A stretch of 64,000 nucleotides of DNA from Flavobacterium urumqiense (GTDB lineage: Bacteria; Bacteroidota; Bacteroidia; Flavobacteriales; Flavobacteriaceae), in contig NZ_FNVP01000007.1 of the NCBI RefSeq assembly GCF_900108015.1, positions 1 through 64,000 on the forward strand, written 5' to 3'. Under the pieces are notes generated by a model that saw only the letters and a program-made list of their open reading frames with translations, had not been told where the DNA came from and ran no database searches. Positions 8,135 through 16,375 of this stretch are shown piece by piece; within the stretch, counting starts at the first letter, position 1; every line of letters starts with the position of its first letter. The position numbers and the translations under genes were made by a program.

Positions 8135-8992
8135 CTACTCTTTCAACAACTCCATACATTTTCTCAAGCACAATTTGTAATTGGGTACTTCAACACCAAA
8201 AGTAGTTGCAATTTTTCTTTTATCCAATAAAGAATAGGCAGGGCGTTTCGCAGGTGTATGATAAGCAGATGATGGGATGCCACTCACATTACAGTCAAAA
8301 CGGCCAATTTCTTGTATGGCTAAAGCGAATTCGTACCAACTGATTTCTCCTTCATTGGAAAAATTATAAATACCCGCTTGCCACAAATCATGTGTAATTA
8401 TAGTCATTATAGCTTGTGCTAAATCGGCCGCATAGGTTGGACTTCCAATCTGATCATTGACCACATTCAAAGTTTCTCTTTCTCGCATCAACCGGGACAT
8501 AGTTTTTACAAAATTATTCCCGAACGGACTATACACCCATGAAGTTCTTATAATGATGGCATTTGGATCGGCGGCCATACACGCGTTTTCTCCTGCTAAT
8601 TTTGTCGCACCGTAAACATTGATAGGATTTGTTTTTGCCACCTCATTCAGGGCAGTAGCAGAAGTACCGTCAAAAACATAATCGGTTGAAATGTGAATTA
8701 ATTTCGCATTATTTTCTTTGGCGTAGGTGGCGATTACTGCCACAGCCAAATGATTTACGACGTCTGCTAAATCGTGCTCGGTTTCAGCTTTATCAACTGC
8801 TGTGTAGGCACCACAATTCAAAATAATATTCGGTTTTATCTTTTCTAATTGACTAGATAAAACGGATAAATTATCTAAAGAAACTTGTGTTCTGTCAGCA
8901 AAAAACCATTCAAATTGGGAATAGTTTTTGGATAATAATGCTAATTCCGAGCCTAATTGACCCGTTGCACCTGTGACTAAAATTTTTTGCAT
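8135..8992 (-). CDS. rmlD: dTDP-4-dehydrorhamnose reductase RmlD
   Basis: NADPH-dependent last step giving dTDP-L-rhamnose. The 285-residue protein begins MQKILVTGATGQLGSELA with the Rossmann glycine motif, and contains ISTDYVFDG, the YGATKLAGE Tyr-x3-Lys active site and IIRTSWVYSPFGNNFVKTM, all hallmarks of RmlD. Length is normal. It lies between rmlB (downstream) and the MntA/HepT pair (upstream); a gap of about 245 bases separates it from mntA, so the rml set is not a single compact block here. Confidence 0.96.
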   Translation of the reverse strand: MQKILVTGATGQLGSELALLSKNYSQFEWFFADRTQVSLDNLSVLSSQLEKIKPNIILNCGAYTAVDKAETEHDLADVVNHLAVAVIATYAKENNAKLIHISTDYVFDGTSATALNEVAKTNPINVYGATKLAGENACMAADPNAIIIRTSWVYSPFGNNFVKTMSRLMRERETLNVVNDQIGSPTYAADLAQAIMTIITHDLWQAGIYNFSNEGEISWYEFALAIQEIGRFDCNVSGIPSSAYHTPAKRPAYSLLDKRKIATTFGVEVPNYKLCLRKCMELLKE

Positions 8993-9160
8993 TTTTATAT
9001 TTTATTACCGCTAAGATCTTAGAAAATCAAGACAACGGTTGTGTTTTTCTATTATATTGATACTACGTCACAACTCCCGATCTAACCGACAACGTTAAAC
9101 TTCTTCTTTAACCTTCTTTGTGGACTTTGTGATTACGTATTAAATTCCCAATCTAACCTA

Positions 9161-9220
9161 CAACTTTAAACCTTAAACTTTAAACCTTAAACAATTTTTA
9201 AAACTTTAGGTAATCTTAAA
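9161..9220. repeat. Heptanucleotide array 3 (AAACTTT/AAACCTT), after mntA
   Basis: Successive units AAACCTT, AAACTTT, AAACCTT, AAACAAT make a clear 7-base period about 20 bases from the mntA stop codon (9238). Together with the array after rmlD it brackets the rmlD gene. Confidence 0.65.
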
Positions 9221-9237
9221 TGGAATCGATCGTTACC

Positions 9238-9552
9238 CTAAACTATTCCTCTTTTGTAAAACAATTTTCCAACTCTGTCAATATGCAAAAGCAAATCAAA
9301 ATTGGTTATTTCTCGTTTTAGAGACAAATCTATTTTGTAAGGCAATGATAAATCATCTAATATATTCTCCATTTCCAAAAATTTTGGAAAAGATATTGAA
9401 TTCTCGATGATGGTTAAATCAATATCAGAACCTACTTTAAAATTTCCTTTCGCTCGGGAACCATAAATAATCACGCTATCAATACCATTATAAGTAGTAA
9501 AGACATGATTTATTTTGTCTATATCCTCCTGTTTTAAGCCAAATTGTATCAT
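9238..9552 (-). CDS. mntA: MntA-type nucleotidyltransferase antitoxin (MNT domain)
   Basis: A 104-residue minimal nucleotidyltransferase. Known MntA proteins neutralise their partner HepT by adding AMP to a tyrosine of the toxin. The signature GS-x10-D-x-D is complete: Gly31-Ser32 and Asp43-Ile-Asp45 in YGSRAKGNFKVGSDIDLTI. The start codon follows the hepT stop by one base, so the two genes are translated as a pair with the toxin gene first. The pair interrupts the rml genes between rmlC and rmlD. Older annotations would call this a DNA polymerase beta-like nucleotidyltransferase. Confidence 0.88.
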   Translation of the reverse strand: MIQFGLKQEDIDKINHVFTTYNGIDSVIIYGSRAKGNFKVGSDIDLTIIENSISFPKFLEMENILDDLSLPYKIDLSLKREITNFDLLLHIDRVGKLFYKRGIV

Positions 9553-9553
9553 T

Positions 9554-9949
9554 CTAAAGTTCTTTCATTTTCTCTTTAAAAGACACAAACAAATCGTAAT
9601 AATAATTCAATATTCTATCTCTATTCTCGTTTGCTGTACTTTCGTTATAAGTATGTGTAGATTGGTTTCTACTTTTTATCATTTCCATCCATTGTGCCCC
9701 GTCCTGAATCAATCCTTTTTGAAACGCTTCTCTCATAGCATCTCTAGACCCCGTAATAGTCGTATTTCCTTGATATTCAAAATAATCCTGCATTACATTC
9801 CAAGCCAACTCGTGTGTGAATCCAAAAGCTTGAATAAGTCCCTGCTCTTCCAGTTCGTTCAAATTACCTTTCACTATAAATTTCTGCAACTGTCCTAGTG
9901 CTTTCAGATAATTTCCAAAACGTTGTTTCCATCGAATATCTTCTTCCAT
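9554..9949 (-). CDS. hepT: HepT-type HEPN toxin
   Basis: A 131-residue all-helical HEPN protein of the HI0074/nucleotidyltransferase substrate-binding group; family members are ribonuclease toxins. The active-site signature R-x4-H-x-Y is present as Arg94, His99 and Tyr101 in RNQSTHTY. Tyr101 is the position expected to be AMP-modified by MntA in the known type VII systems. It is immediately followed by mntA and preceded by a 391-base gap with repeat DNA. The start MEEDIRWKQRF is typical. The toxin looks intact, so the antitoxin must be functional in the cell. Confidence 0.88.
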   Translation of the reverse strand: MEEDIRWKQRFGNYLKALGQLQKFIVKGNLNELEEQGLIQAFGFTHELAWNVMQDYFEYQGNTTITGSRDAMREAFQKGLIQDGAQWMEMIKSRNQSTHTYNESTANENRDRILNYYYDLFVSFKEKMKEL

Positions 9950-10340
9950 AATTCAATTCAATTTAAATATCTTTTTTGTTCAACAAACAATACAAAATAG
10001 TAAATTATTGTTCGTTATGTCTAACAAAAAAATTGTTTATTTAACATCGCACCATACAAAAAGCAACCAAAAATCCATCTAAAAACTTCTGCCCCGCCCT
10101 TAAATAAAAAGCATAAAAAAACAACATTTGAAATTAAAAGGAGGACTGCCAGTGGTAGTCAGGTAAATAACCATAACAGTTTTTAAATTTTTAAGCTTTT
10201 TATTTGCAGGCTTGATTTTTTTGTTTCTTTTTTGATCAAGCAAAAAAGAAAAAATTGTTCTTCAGTAATAATATAAGTACTACTAACCCATGACTATTTT
10301 TTGTATCTTTTTTAATCAAGACGAATCGAAAATTTCAAAC
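9950..10340. other. 391-base gene-free gap with dispersed repeat
   Basis: The gap separates rmlC from hepT. It should contain the promoter of the toxin-antitoxin pair, but I see no clear TAnnTTTG/TTTG combination. It has a small imperfect hairpin (GACTGCCA-g-TGGTAGTC near 10145) and, from 10211, a dispersed repeat related to those at 486-790 and 43330-43461. No open frame there looks coding. Confidence 0.6.
10211..10340. repeat. Dispersed repeat, copy near rmlC
   Basis: Bases 10216-10240 are identical to 43381-43405 over 25 bases (T-rich, ending GATCAAG). CTTGAT at 10211-10216 and ATCAAG at 10235-10240 form an inverted repeat. The following part (around 10280-10330, with ACCCATGACTATTTTTTG and ATCAAGACGAATCGAAAAT) matches the same order of segments at 43366-43420. 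Confidence 0.65.
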
Positions 10341-10889
10341 CTAAAACTCCCAATCAATTTCATCAAACCCCGGCAACACCAAATCCTTTTCAGAAACAAT
10401 TACTTCATCAGGCCTCAATTGCCAATCAATCGCTAAAGTAGGATCGTCATAACGAATGCCTCTCTCACTTTCTTTGTTGTATAACTGATCGACTTTGTAC
10501 ATCACTGAAGCCGTTTCACTCAAAACCGAAAATCCATGAGCAAATCCGTGAGGTACCATCAGTTGCTTTTTATTTTCCGCACTTAAAACTACACTGAAAT
10601 GCTGCCCGTAAGTAGGCGAATTTTTACGCAAGTCTACCGCCACATCTAAAATTTCTCCCTCTAATACCCGCACCAATTTAGCCTGAGCAAAAGGGTTAAT
10701 TTGCAAATGCAAGCCACGGATCACACCTCTTTTCGAGAAAGACTGATTGTCTTGGATGAATTGATAGTCAATCCCATTTTCACTGAATTGAGCTTGGTTG
10801 TAGGCTTCGAAAAAGTACCCCCTTGAATCCTCGAATATTCTAGGAGTTATGATTACTAAATCTTGTATAAATGTTTTTTCAAGGGTCAT
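10341..10889 (-). CDS. rmlC: dTDP-4-dehydrorhamnose 3,5-epimerase RmlC
   Basis: Epimerises C3 and C5 of dTDP-4-keto-6-deoxyglucose. The 182-residue cupin has RGLHLQINPFAQAKLVRV containing the catalytic His, a VAVDLRKNSPTYGQ segment and PHGFAHGFSVLSE, with a standard YDDPTLAIDW near the C-terminus. It is the first of the four rml genes in transcription order and is separated from the other three by the HepT/MntA pair, which is not the usual arrangement. A small hairpin (10964-10985) lies about 75 bases upstream. Confidence 0.97.
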   Translation of the reverse strand: MTLEKTFIQDLVIITPRIFEDSRGYFFEAYNQAQFSENGIDYQFIQDNQSFSKRGVIRGLHLQINPFAQAKLVRVLEGEILDVAVDLRKNSPTYGQHFSVVLSAENKKQLMVPHGFAHGFSVLSETASVMYKVDQLYNKESERGIRYDDPTLAIDWQLRPDEVIVSEKDLVLPGFDEIDWEF

Positions 10890-10963
10890 ATTGTAATTTT
10901 ATATTTCTATTATAATTCTAATCGTCTTTATTTTGTATACTGCAGAGAACAAAAAATCGTATA

Positions 10964-10985
10964 ATTGTTTAGTCCGGCAAACAAT
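10964..10985 (-). terminator. Hairpin between the ketoreductase and rmlC genes
   Basis: ATTGTTT (10964-10970) and AAACAAT (10979-10985) form a 7-bp stem around AGTCCGGC. On the minus strand a run of T follows seven bases later. It sits just after the stop of the upstream gene, so a weak or partial transcription terminator is possible. Similar A+T stems arise by chance. Confidence 0.35.
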
Positions 10986-10989
10986 ACAA

Positions 10990-11886
10990 TTATATTTTTT
11001 TAAAGGAATTAAATGTTTTTAACAAGCCTTCTTTTGCTTTTACCGGCAAAGGTTTTCCTATAGCGGTTACAATTTTTTGATTACTAACTACATAATTCTC
11101 TGTTAGTTTTTGCAAACGTTCTGAATTGAGTGGCAAATGCAAATAATCACCAAGTCTTGCAATCCCTTTAATGCAAGAAGAGGGAATATTAAAAACCCTG
11201 TTTTTTTTGCCTAAACTAATTCCTAATAATTGGATAAGCGCATTCGTTGACACCGATTTATCATCTGAAACTTGATAAACTCCTGAAGAAATTGTTACAT
11301 TTATTAATATTTCTTGTATCACAAAACAAAGGTTTTCGATACTTAAAAAAGAACGTTCATTTTGAAAATCCCCAAGTGGCCATGGCAATCCTTTGTATAC
11401 TAACTGATACAATAAATTCAAATTTCCTTTATTTCCGGGACCATGTATCATACAAGGCCTCAAAACATAAACTCTTTTTCCTTTGGGCAATTCCTTACTC
11501 AAGATGTATTCTTCTGCTTGATGCTTGGCAATACCATAATGGGTTTTAGGATTTGGTATTTCGTCTTCGCTCAATATCCCCTTTACTTCATCCGCCACCG
11601 CTTTTACGGTACTCATAAAAATAAAAACGGATGCTTCTGATACTAAAAACGAATCAAACAACTGCTTAGTTAACTCAAAATTAGCTTCGTAATAATCCCT
11701 TGGTTTGGAAACTTTCTTTAAGTCATGCGCTTTACCTGCAAGATGAATGATAGCATCTGCATTAATCTCAAATTGTTGCTTGGGTACATAACGAATGCTA
11801 ATAGGTTTCACCCTATTTGAAATACTCAAATAGTTTACAAGATTGGTACCTACAAATCCACTAGCTCCAGTAATGGTAATTTTCAT
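10990..11886 (-). CDS. NAD-dependent 4-ketosugar reductase/epimerase, WbpV/QuiNAc type
   Basis: A 298-residue extended SDR protein. It has TGASGFVGTNL for NAD(P), IIHLAGKAHDL, FMSTVKAVAD with the active-site Ser/Thr, and YGIAKHQAEEY carrying Tyr-x3-Lys. The IHLAGKAHDL and STVKA segments resemble WbpV/WreQ-type enzymes that reduce UDP-4-keto-6-deoxy-GlcNAc to UDP-QuiNAc. Combined with the WbpM-like dehydratase (885-2852) and the WbpL-like transferase, this suggests QuiNAc as the initiating sugar. It directly follows a rhamnosyltransferase-like GT2 gene with adjoining ends. A generic epimerase role cannot be excluded. Confidence 0.72.
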   Translation of the reverse strand: MKITITGASGFVGTNLVNYLSISNRVKPISIRYVPKQQFEINADAIIHLAGKAHDLKKVSKPRDYYEANFELTKQLFDSFLVSEASVFIFMSTVKAVADEVKGILSEDEIPNPKTHYGIAKHQAEEYILSKELPKGKRVYVLRPCMIHGPGNKGNLNLLYQLVYKGLPWPLGDFQNERSFLSIENLCFVIQEILINVTISSGVYQVSDDKSVSTNALIQLLGISLGKKNRVFNIPSSCIKGIARLGDYLHLPLNSERLQKLTENYVVSNQKIVTAIGKPLPVKAKEGLLKTFNSFKKI

Positions 11887-12705
11887 CTATTTAAATTGAG
11901 ATAAAGCTTCATTATTTATTTTCTTTCTTTCCGAATCAAAAAACCAACCCCATTTATTAAAATAAGTAATTGCTGAATTTATAAATATCATAAACAATCT
12001 TTTACTTTTATTGGCTCCTGATTCATATTCATGCACTACCGAAACTTTTGGGAAATAGATTGTTTTATAATGCTGGTGCATCCTTCTTGACAAATCCCAA
12101 TCTTCAAAATACATAAAAAAAGCGTCATCATACATCCCTACTTTTTTGATAGCATCAAGATTTAGTAAGGTAAAGCAACCCGAAAGGACCGGAGCATTGT
12201 AAATTACTTCTTTAGATATATTTCGTAACTCATATTCATTTATAAATTTCTGATAGACAACAGCAGGTTTATTAATTTTCCTCCTCAATATACTAAACGG
12301 GCTTGGTAAAAGTTTAGGTAAATTCTGAATACTACCGTCTTCATTTAGAACCTGAGGCATCATCATTCCAATTGTAGCATCGTTTAACATATATTCTACC
12401 ATAGGCGTAATTATATTTCCTTCAAAACGAATATCAGGATTAACTATAAAATGAAATTTCGAACCCAACTGTAATGCCTTCTGAATTGCTTGATTATGTG
12501 CTGCCCCAAAGCCAGGATTTGTAGGATTATGGATGTATTGGATTCTTGAATCAGTAACCAAAACTTTTAATTCATTTGTCGGAGAATTATCAACTAAAAA
12601 AAGTTTAAAAATACTATTGGTCCTCAGCAAAGACTGAATAGCATTTCGCAACATTTTTAAATCGTTTTTATACAAAACGATACCAGAAGTTATTATTGTA
12701 TTCAT
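11887..12705 (-). CDS. GT2 glycosyltransferase, WbbL-like (possible rhamnosyltransferase)
   Basis: A 272-residue GT-A enzyme expected to add a sugar to the lipid-linked repeat unit on the cytoplasmic side of the membrane. Motifs are VDNSPTNE, NPTNPGFGAAHNQAI, the Asp-containing FIVNPDIRF, and DDAFFMYFEDWDLSRRMHQ in the acceptor region. The PGFGAAHN and FFMYFEDWDLSRR segments are typical of WbbL/RfbN-like rhamnosyltransferases. The rml genes lie directly downstream of the adjacent reductase. The gene ends one base before the reductase begins, so the two are probably coupled. Donor assignment is inference. Confidence 0.82.
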   Translation of the reverse strand: MNTIITSGIVLYKNDLKMLRNAIQSLLRTNSIFKLFLVDNSPTNELKVLVTDSRIQYIHNPTNPGFGAAHNQAIQKALQLGSKFHFIVNPDIRFEGNIITPMVEYMLNDATIGMMMPQVLNEDGSIQNLPKLLPSPFSILRRKINKPAVVYQKFINEYELRNISKEVIYNAPVLSGCFTLLNLDAIKKVGMYDDAFFMYFEDWDLSRRMHQHYKTIYFPKVSVVHEYESGANKSKRLFMIFINSAITYFNKWGWFFDSERKKINNEALSQFK

Positions 12706-12720
12706 TTAATTTTCTGCATT

Positions 12721-13308
12721 TTAAATATCCTCCCACCTTTCACTTACAAAATTATATTTTTTTATTACCTTAGCTGGTATTCCTACAGCTATCACATAAG
12801 ACGGTAAACTTTTTGAAACTACCGAGTTGGCTCCAACTATAGTTCCTCTACCGATGGTTACCCCAGATAATACAGATACGGACTCTCCCAACCAAACATT
12901 CTCCTGAATAATTACCGCTTTCGCATATAGTTCTCTTTCGTTTGGAGGTGTATTTGGAGAATCGTGTATGTCATCTGCTCCATAACTACCATGATTTAAA
13001 TCAGATATAAAAACCTTACTTGCAATCAACACATTGTCACCTATAGTCACGTCTTCCTTTGCTGAAATATGAACATAATCATTTATTTCAACATTTCTAC
13101 CGATATGCAAAACCTTATTTTCATTCTCGGGGTATGCCTCGAGCCTGCAACCCACACCAGTAGTGAAATTATCCCCAATCTGAATATACCTGCTATTTCT
13201 AATATCAAAAGGTAATCTTATGAGTCTTGCATTTCTATGAAATAGTTTTGTATAAATTAATGATACAAACAATTTTACAAAACCAATTATACCATATCTT
13301 TTTATCAT
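12721..13308 (-). CDS. Hexapeptide-repeat acyltransferase (left-handed beta helix)
   Basis: A 195-residue O-acetyltransferase-like protein of the colanic acid/xenobiotic acyltransferase group, probably using acetyl-CoA to decorate a sugar. Hexapeptide repeats run from about residue 40 to 180, including INDYVHISAKEDVTIGDNV and VSVLSGVTIGRGTIVGANSV. A protruding loop with a catalytic-type His is at ISDLNHGSYG, and the family signature ending is VIAVGIPAKVIKKY. It lies between two GT2 genes in the O-antigen-like locus, so it probably acts on that polysaccharide. Acceptor unknown. Confidence 0.85.
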   Translation of the reverse strand: MIKRYGIIGFVKLFVSLIYTKLFHRNARLIRLPFDIRNSRYIQIGDNFTTGVGCRLEAYPENENKVLHIGRNVEINDYVHISAKEDVTIGDNVLIASKVFISDLNHGSYGADDIHDSPNTPPNERELYAKAVIIQENVWLGESVSVLSGVTIGRGTIVGANSVVSKSLPSYVIAVGIPAKVIKKYNFVSERWEDI

Positions 13309-13327
13309 TATTTATCGAATTTAAATA

Positions 13328-14179
13328 TTAAACCAATTTTTTAATCAACAATTCTATTCTAAAGAAAAAAACTGAAAAATAAACATTTGCCATTTTGAAA
13401 TCAAACCCAAATATTTTAATTAAACTACCTCCCAAAGGTCTTAATAAAAAAAGAGGTATAAACTTATACTTTTTATATTTTTTAATTATGCAAACGAAAC
13501 CTGGACTATAGCTTTTGTATCTCTTTTTAGTTTCTTTTAACGAAAGTAAATTCTTAGTTGATTTAGCAGGATGAAAAGAATATATTTTTGAAATATAATA
13601 AAACTTAGCTCCAGCCCTACTCAAACGAATAAAATGATCATAATCTTCACAGCTACCAAATTTGCCTCCTACACCTAAATCTTCATCAAAAAAAACTTGT
13701 TCCTTAAATTTTTCATATAATACAACTTGATTTGGAGAACCAATTAACGAATGTTTATCTTCATTAATAAAACTTCCTTCATTTAAGAATTTTCCAAGAT
13801 ACAATTCCTTTGTTCCTTCATTATAAATAGGAGTAATATAACATTTATCTGTATTTAAAACTAATGGAAAATACATGAAAAAGTTTTCATCAAAACTCGA
13901 ATCATCATCTGGAAACATAATATATTCTGCCGAAATAACATTGCTTAACAAATATTTCAAAGCAATATTTCTTGCTTTTGAAAGCCCCATTTTACTTTCA
14001 TGAATAAAAGCTATAGAAAGAAATGAATTCTTAGTACTGTATGAGATTTCACATTCTTGCGAAACAACAACCATTAGTACTTTTATTTTTTTAATATTAC
14101 TATCTATGCTATGAATTAATTTGAAAATATTCAATTCATCTTGATGTGTAGTAATTAAAATAAGATTATAATTTGTCAT
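13328..14179 (-). CDS. GT2-like glycosyltransferase
   Basis: A 283-residue GT-A glycosyltransferase. After a beta-alpha start (LILITTHQDE), the sequence MGLSKARNIALKY and the metal-binding FPDDDSSFDENF (about residues 92-104) identify the fold. GGKFGSCEDYDHFIRLSRAG supplies the acceptor-side Glu-Asp. There is a hydrophobic C-terminus. It lies directly after the Wzy-like polymerase gene in transcription order, a common position for repeat-unit transferases. Base composition is more A+T-rich than in the rml genes, as in the following genes up to about 38 kb. The sugar it transfers cannot be told. Confidence 0.82.
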   Translation of the reverse strand: MTNYNLILITTHQDELNIFKLIHSIDSNIKKIKVLMVVVSQECEISYSTKNSFLSIAFIHESKMGLSKARNIALKYLLSNVISAEYIMFPDDDSSFDENFFMYFPLVLNTDKCYITPIYNEGTKELYLGKFLNEGSFINEDKHSLIGSPNQVVLYEKFKEQVFFDEDLGVGGKFGSCEDYDHFIRLSRAGAKFYYISKIYSFHPAKSTKNLLSLKETKKRYKSYSPGFVCIIKKYKKYKFIPLFLLRPLGGSLIKIFGFDFKMANVYFSVFFFRIELLIKKLV

Positions 14180-14220
14180 TTTGTATTTTATTATATATAC
14201 TTTTATAAAACAAGTCGGGA

Positions 14221-15405
14221 TTATTTTGAAATATCAATAGGCTTATAAAAATAACTACTGGTAAAAAAGATAAAAAAGCCGCTAAAGATTAATGGCTCAG
14301 AAGCCAGACAGATTAATATAATGAAGAAAAAAAAACCTTTATTGTAATTAATTAATTTTTGATTGTAAAGAAGAAATAAATAAATCAGACCTAATGGAAT
14401 GCCCAAAAATAAAAAAACGGTAATTACTGAATTTGTATTACCGTGAGCTTCCGTAAAATCGCTATCCATATAAATTGGGCTTTTCTCTTGAGCCTCTTTG
14501 TTTTTTATATTTGAAAATCCAACCCCAGTAAAAAAATTATCTTTAGTGACATCTAAAGCTACTAAAACATCATAATTTCTTATCAAGAATGAGGCTTCTC
14601 CCTTACCAGAAACTTTTTCAGTAACATTAGAAAGCAAAACAGGTATTGACAGGACTAAAAACAAAAACAAAAAAAATATCTTTTTCATCTTATTACTTTC
14701 AGTATTAAAAAGATAGTATGTAAACTGAAGAAACATTATTAAAAGGCCAGTAGTTGAGAAAGTAGTGAAGATCAAGAAACCAGTTAAAAATATCAGTCCT
14801 TTCCTCAATGTTAAATTATCTCCAAAAAGTAACCTAAATAAAAAAATATTAAGAACCACGCTTAAAACTCCTGGTTCCCAATAAAAACCTTGATTTCTAA
14901 CTAAATCTATCCCTAAAATAGTGTGTTCTGCTCTATAGAAAAAAACATAAAAAAGGTGATTACAAGTATAACTTTCGCTTAAAAAGGGAGTAAAAAAACT
15001 TTTTAGAAAATTAGTAGTAAAAAAATTAAAAAAAGAATAAATAACTATAATTATAAAAACAAAATCAAAATTATTAATGGAGATATTTTCTTTGTTTAAT
15101 AATGCGAGAAAAGCTATATTGAAAATCAAAATTAAACCATACATAATTGGAAACTCTATAAAACTAATATTAATACCAGTTAAAATCCAGTTAATAGACA
15201 AAAAAAACATTAACAGCCCTACAGCTTTTAGAAAGGACATCAAATGAATATTATAGTATTTTTTTTGAAACAAAAGAGATGTAACTGACACAAACAGCAA
15301 TATAATATAGAATAAATTCGCTCCAAAAATAATAGGATAAACTGATCCACAAAACAGAAACAACAATCCTACAATAAGAACATTAAGTCCTTTAACAACA
15401 TCCAT
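14221..15405 (-). CDS. O-antigen polymerase, Wzy-like
   Basis: A very hydrophobic 394-residue protein with about ten membrane segments and one large periplasmic loop, the layout of Wzy polymerases that join lipid-linked repeat units in the periplasm. The loop has FYWEPGVLSVVLN and further on FFTGVGFSNI and a His-containing TEAHGNTNSV stretch, features seen in O-antigen polymerase/ligase-like proteins. Sequence conservation in this family is low, so the call rests on topology and context: flippase at 19.3 kb, transferases on both sides. A second polymerase candidate is at 53.75 kb. Confidence 0.8.
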   Translation of the reverse strand: MDVVKGLNVLIVGLLFLFCGSVYPIIFGANLFYIILLFVSVTSLLFQKKYYNIHLMSFLKAVGLLMFFLSINWILTGINISFIEFPIMYGLILIFNIAFLALLNKENISINNFDFVFIIIVIYSFFNFFTTNFLKSFFTPFLSESYTCNHLFYVFFYRAEHTILGIDLVRNQGFYWEPGVLSVVLNIFLFRLLFGDNLTLRKGLIFLTGFLIFTTFSTTGLLIMFLQFTYYLFNTESNKMKKIFFLFLFLVLSIPVLLSNVTEKVSGKGEASFLIRNYDVLVALDVTKDNFFTGVGFSNIKNKEAQEKSPIYMDSDFTEAHGNTNSVITVFLFLGIPLGLIYLFLLYNQKLINYNKGFFFFIILICLASEPLIFSGFFIFFTSSYFYKPIDISK

Positions 15406-15415
15406 GTATCTTATT

Positions 15416-16372
15416 TTAATTAATTAGCTTGAGTATCCAATTATCCAATTTTTGATCTTTAACTAAATTAGATATTATATCATCATTAAAGGTTTCAGAA
15501 AAAAATTCTTGATCAAAAAACTTAATCCTTTTAGAATCATAAAATGGCTCCTGTTTAACCGATAAATTATTCGTTAATAAAATTCTATTTGCTCCTAATG
15601 CTTCAAAAGTTCTCATTGTCAAACCTCTTTGATTTTCATTTGCTGCATCAATTATAATATCTGAACTTGAATATAGCATCAAAATTTCAGAGAAAGATAT
15701 ATTTTTAAAAAACAAATACTCTTTCTTCAGCTTAACACCTTTCATCAACAATTTTAAATAATGATAAAAAGGGATTCTGATTTTTATTATTGTTTCAATC
15801 CCCACTTTATTCAAACGTTCCTTTAACTCTAAAACAGAACTGTATCTTAACATTTGAAAAGTTCCCACAAACAAAGCTGTTTTTGTTTTTGAATTTCTTG
15901 ATTCAATTTCCGCATATTCACTTCTATAGAATAAAGGAAAATAATCAAATCCATATAACTTTGCATCTCCACCATCAAAAGTACTTATCTTGTTAAAAAA
16001 ATCTTTTTGGTATAAATAATTACAATTTTTAACAGAGTCCCATTGGTACATTATCATCTCAAGTCCTGCCTTCTTACATTTATCTAAAACAAAAAGTGGA
16101 ACATACTCTCCCCTAATAACAAAAAGGGTATTATAAGAATCTAAATCAATTTTTCTTAATCTACAATACCAATTAACATTCTGATATAATTTTATGATAC
16201 TTATATTTATTTTTTTAAAAAAATCAAAAACACCGTTATAAGGTCTGTCATTAAACATTAAAACATACCCTCCTAAATTTTCAATTTCTGTTTTAATTGC
16301 TTCGTTATATCCAATAAATTTGGGACAAATGAAAATTATTTTTTTGTCTGAGAAAACACCACTATTTTTCAT
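15416..16372 (-). CDS. GT-B glycosyltransferase, CgeB-like
   Basis: A 318-residue cytoplasmic protein with two Rossmann-like halves. The N-terminal half starts KKIIFICPKFIGYNEAI. The C-terminal half contains TALFVGTFQMLRY, a SSSDIIIDAANENQRGLTMR segment and EALGANRILLTNN. These mimic the nucleotide-sugar pocket of GT-B enzymes; the arrangement NQRGLTMRTFEALGA is characteristic of the CgeB/LPS core-type glycosyltransferases. It ends four bases before the neighbouring polymerase region and begins directly after the epimerase gene, forming a compact block. Donor and acceptor unknown. Confidence 0.72.
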   Translation of the reverse strand: MKNSGVFSDKKIIFICPKFIGYNEAIKTEIENLGGYVLMFNDRPYNGVFDFFKKINISIIKLYQNVNWYCRLRKIDLDSYNTLFVIRGEYVPLFVLDKCKKAGLEMIMYQWDSVKNCNYLYQKDFFNKISTFDGGDAKLYGFDYFPLFYRSEYAEIESRNSKTKTALFVGTFQMLRYSSVLELKERLNKVGIETIIKIRIPFYHYLKLLMKGVKLKKEYLFFKNISFSEILMLYSSSDIIIDAANENQRGLTMRTFEALGANRILLTNNLSVKQEPFYDSKRIKFFDQEFFSETFNDDIISNLVKDQKLDNWILKLIN

Positions 16373-16375
16373 ATG

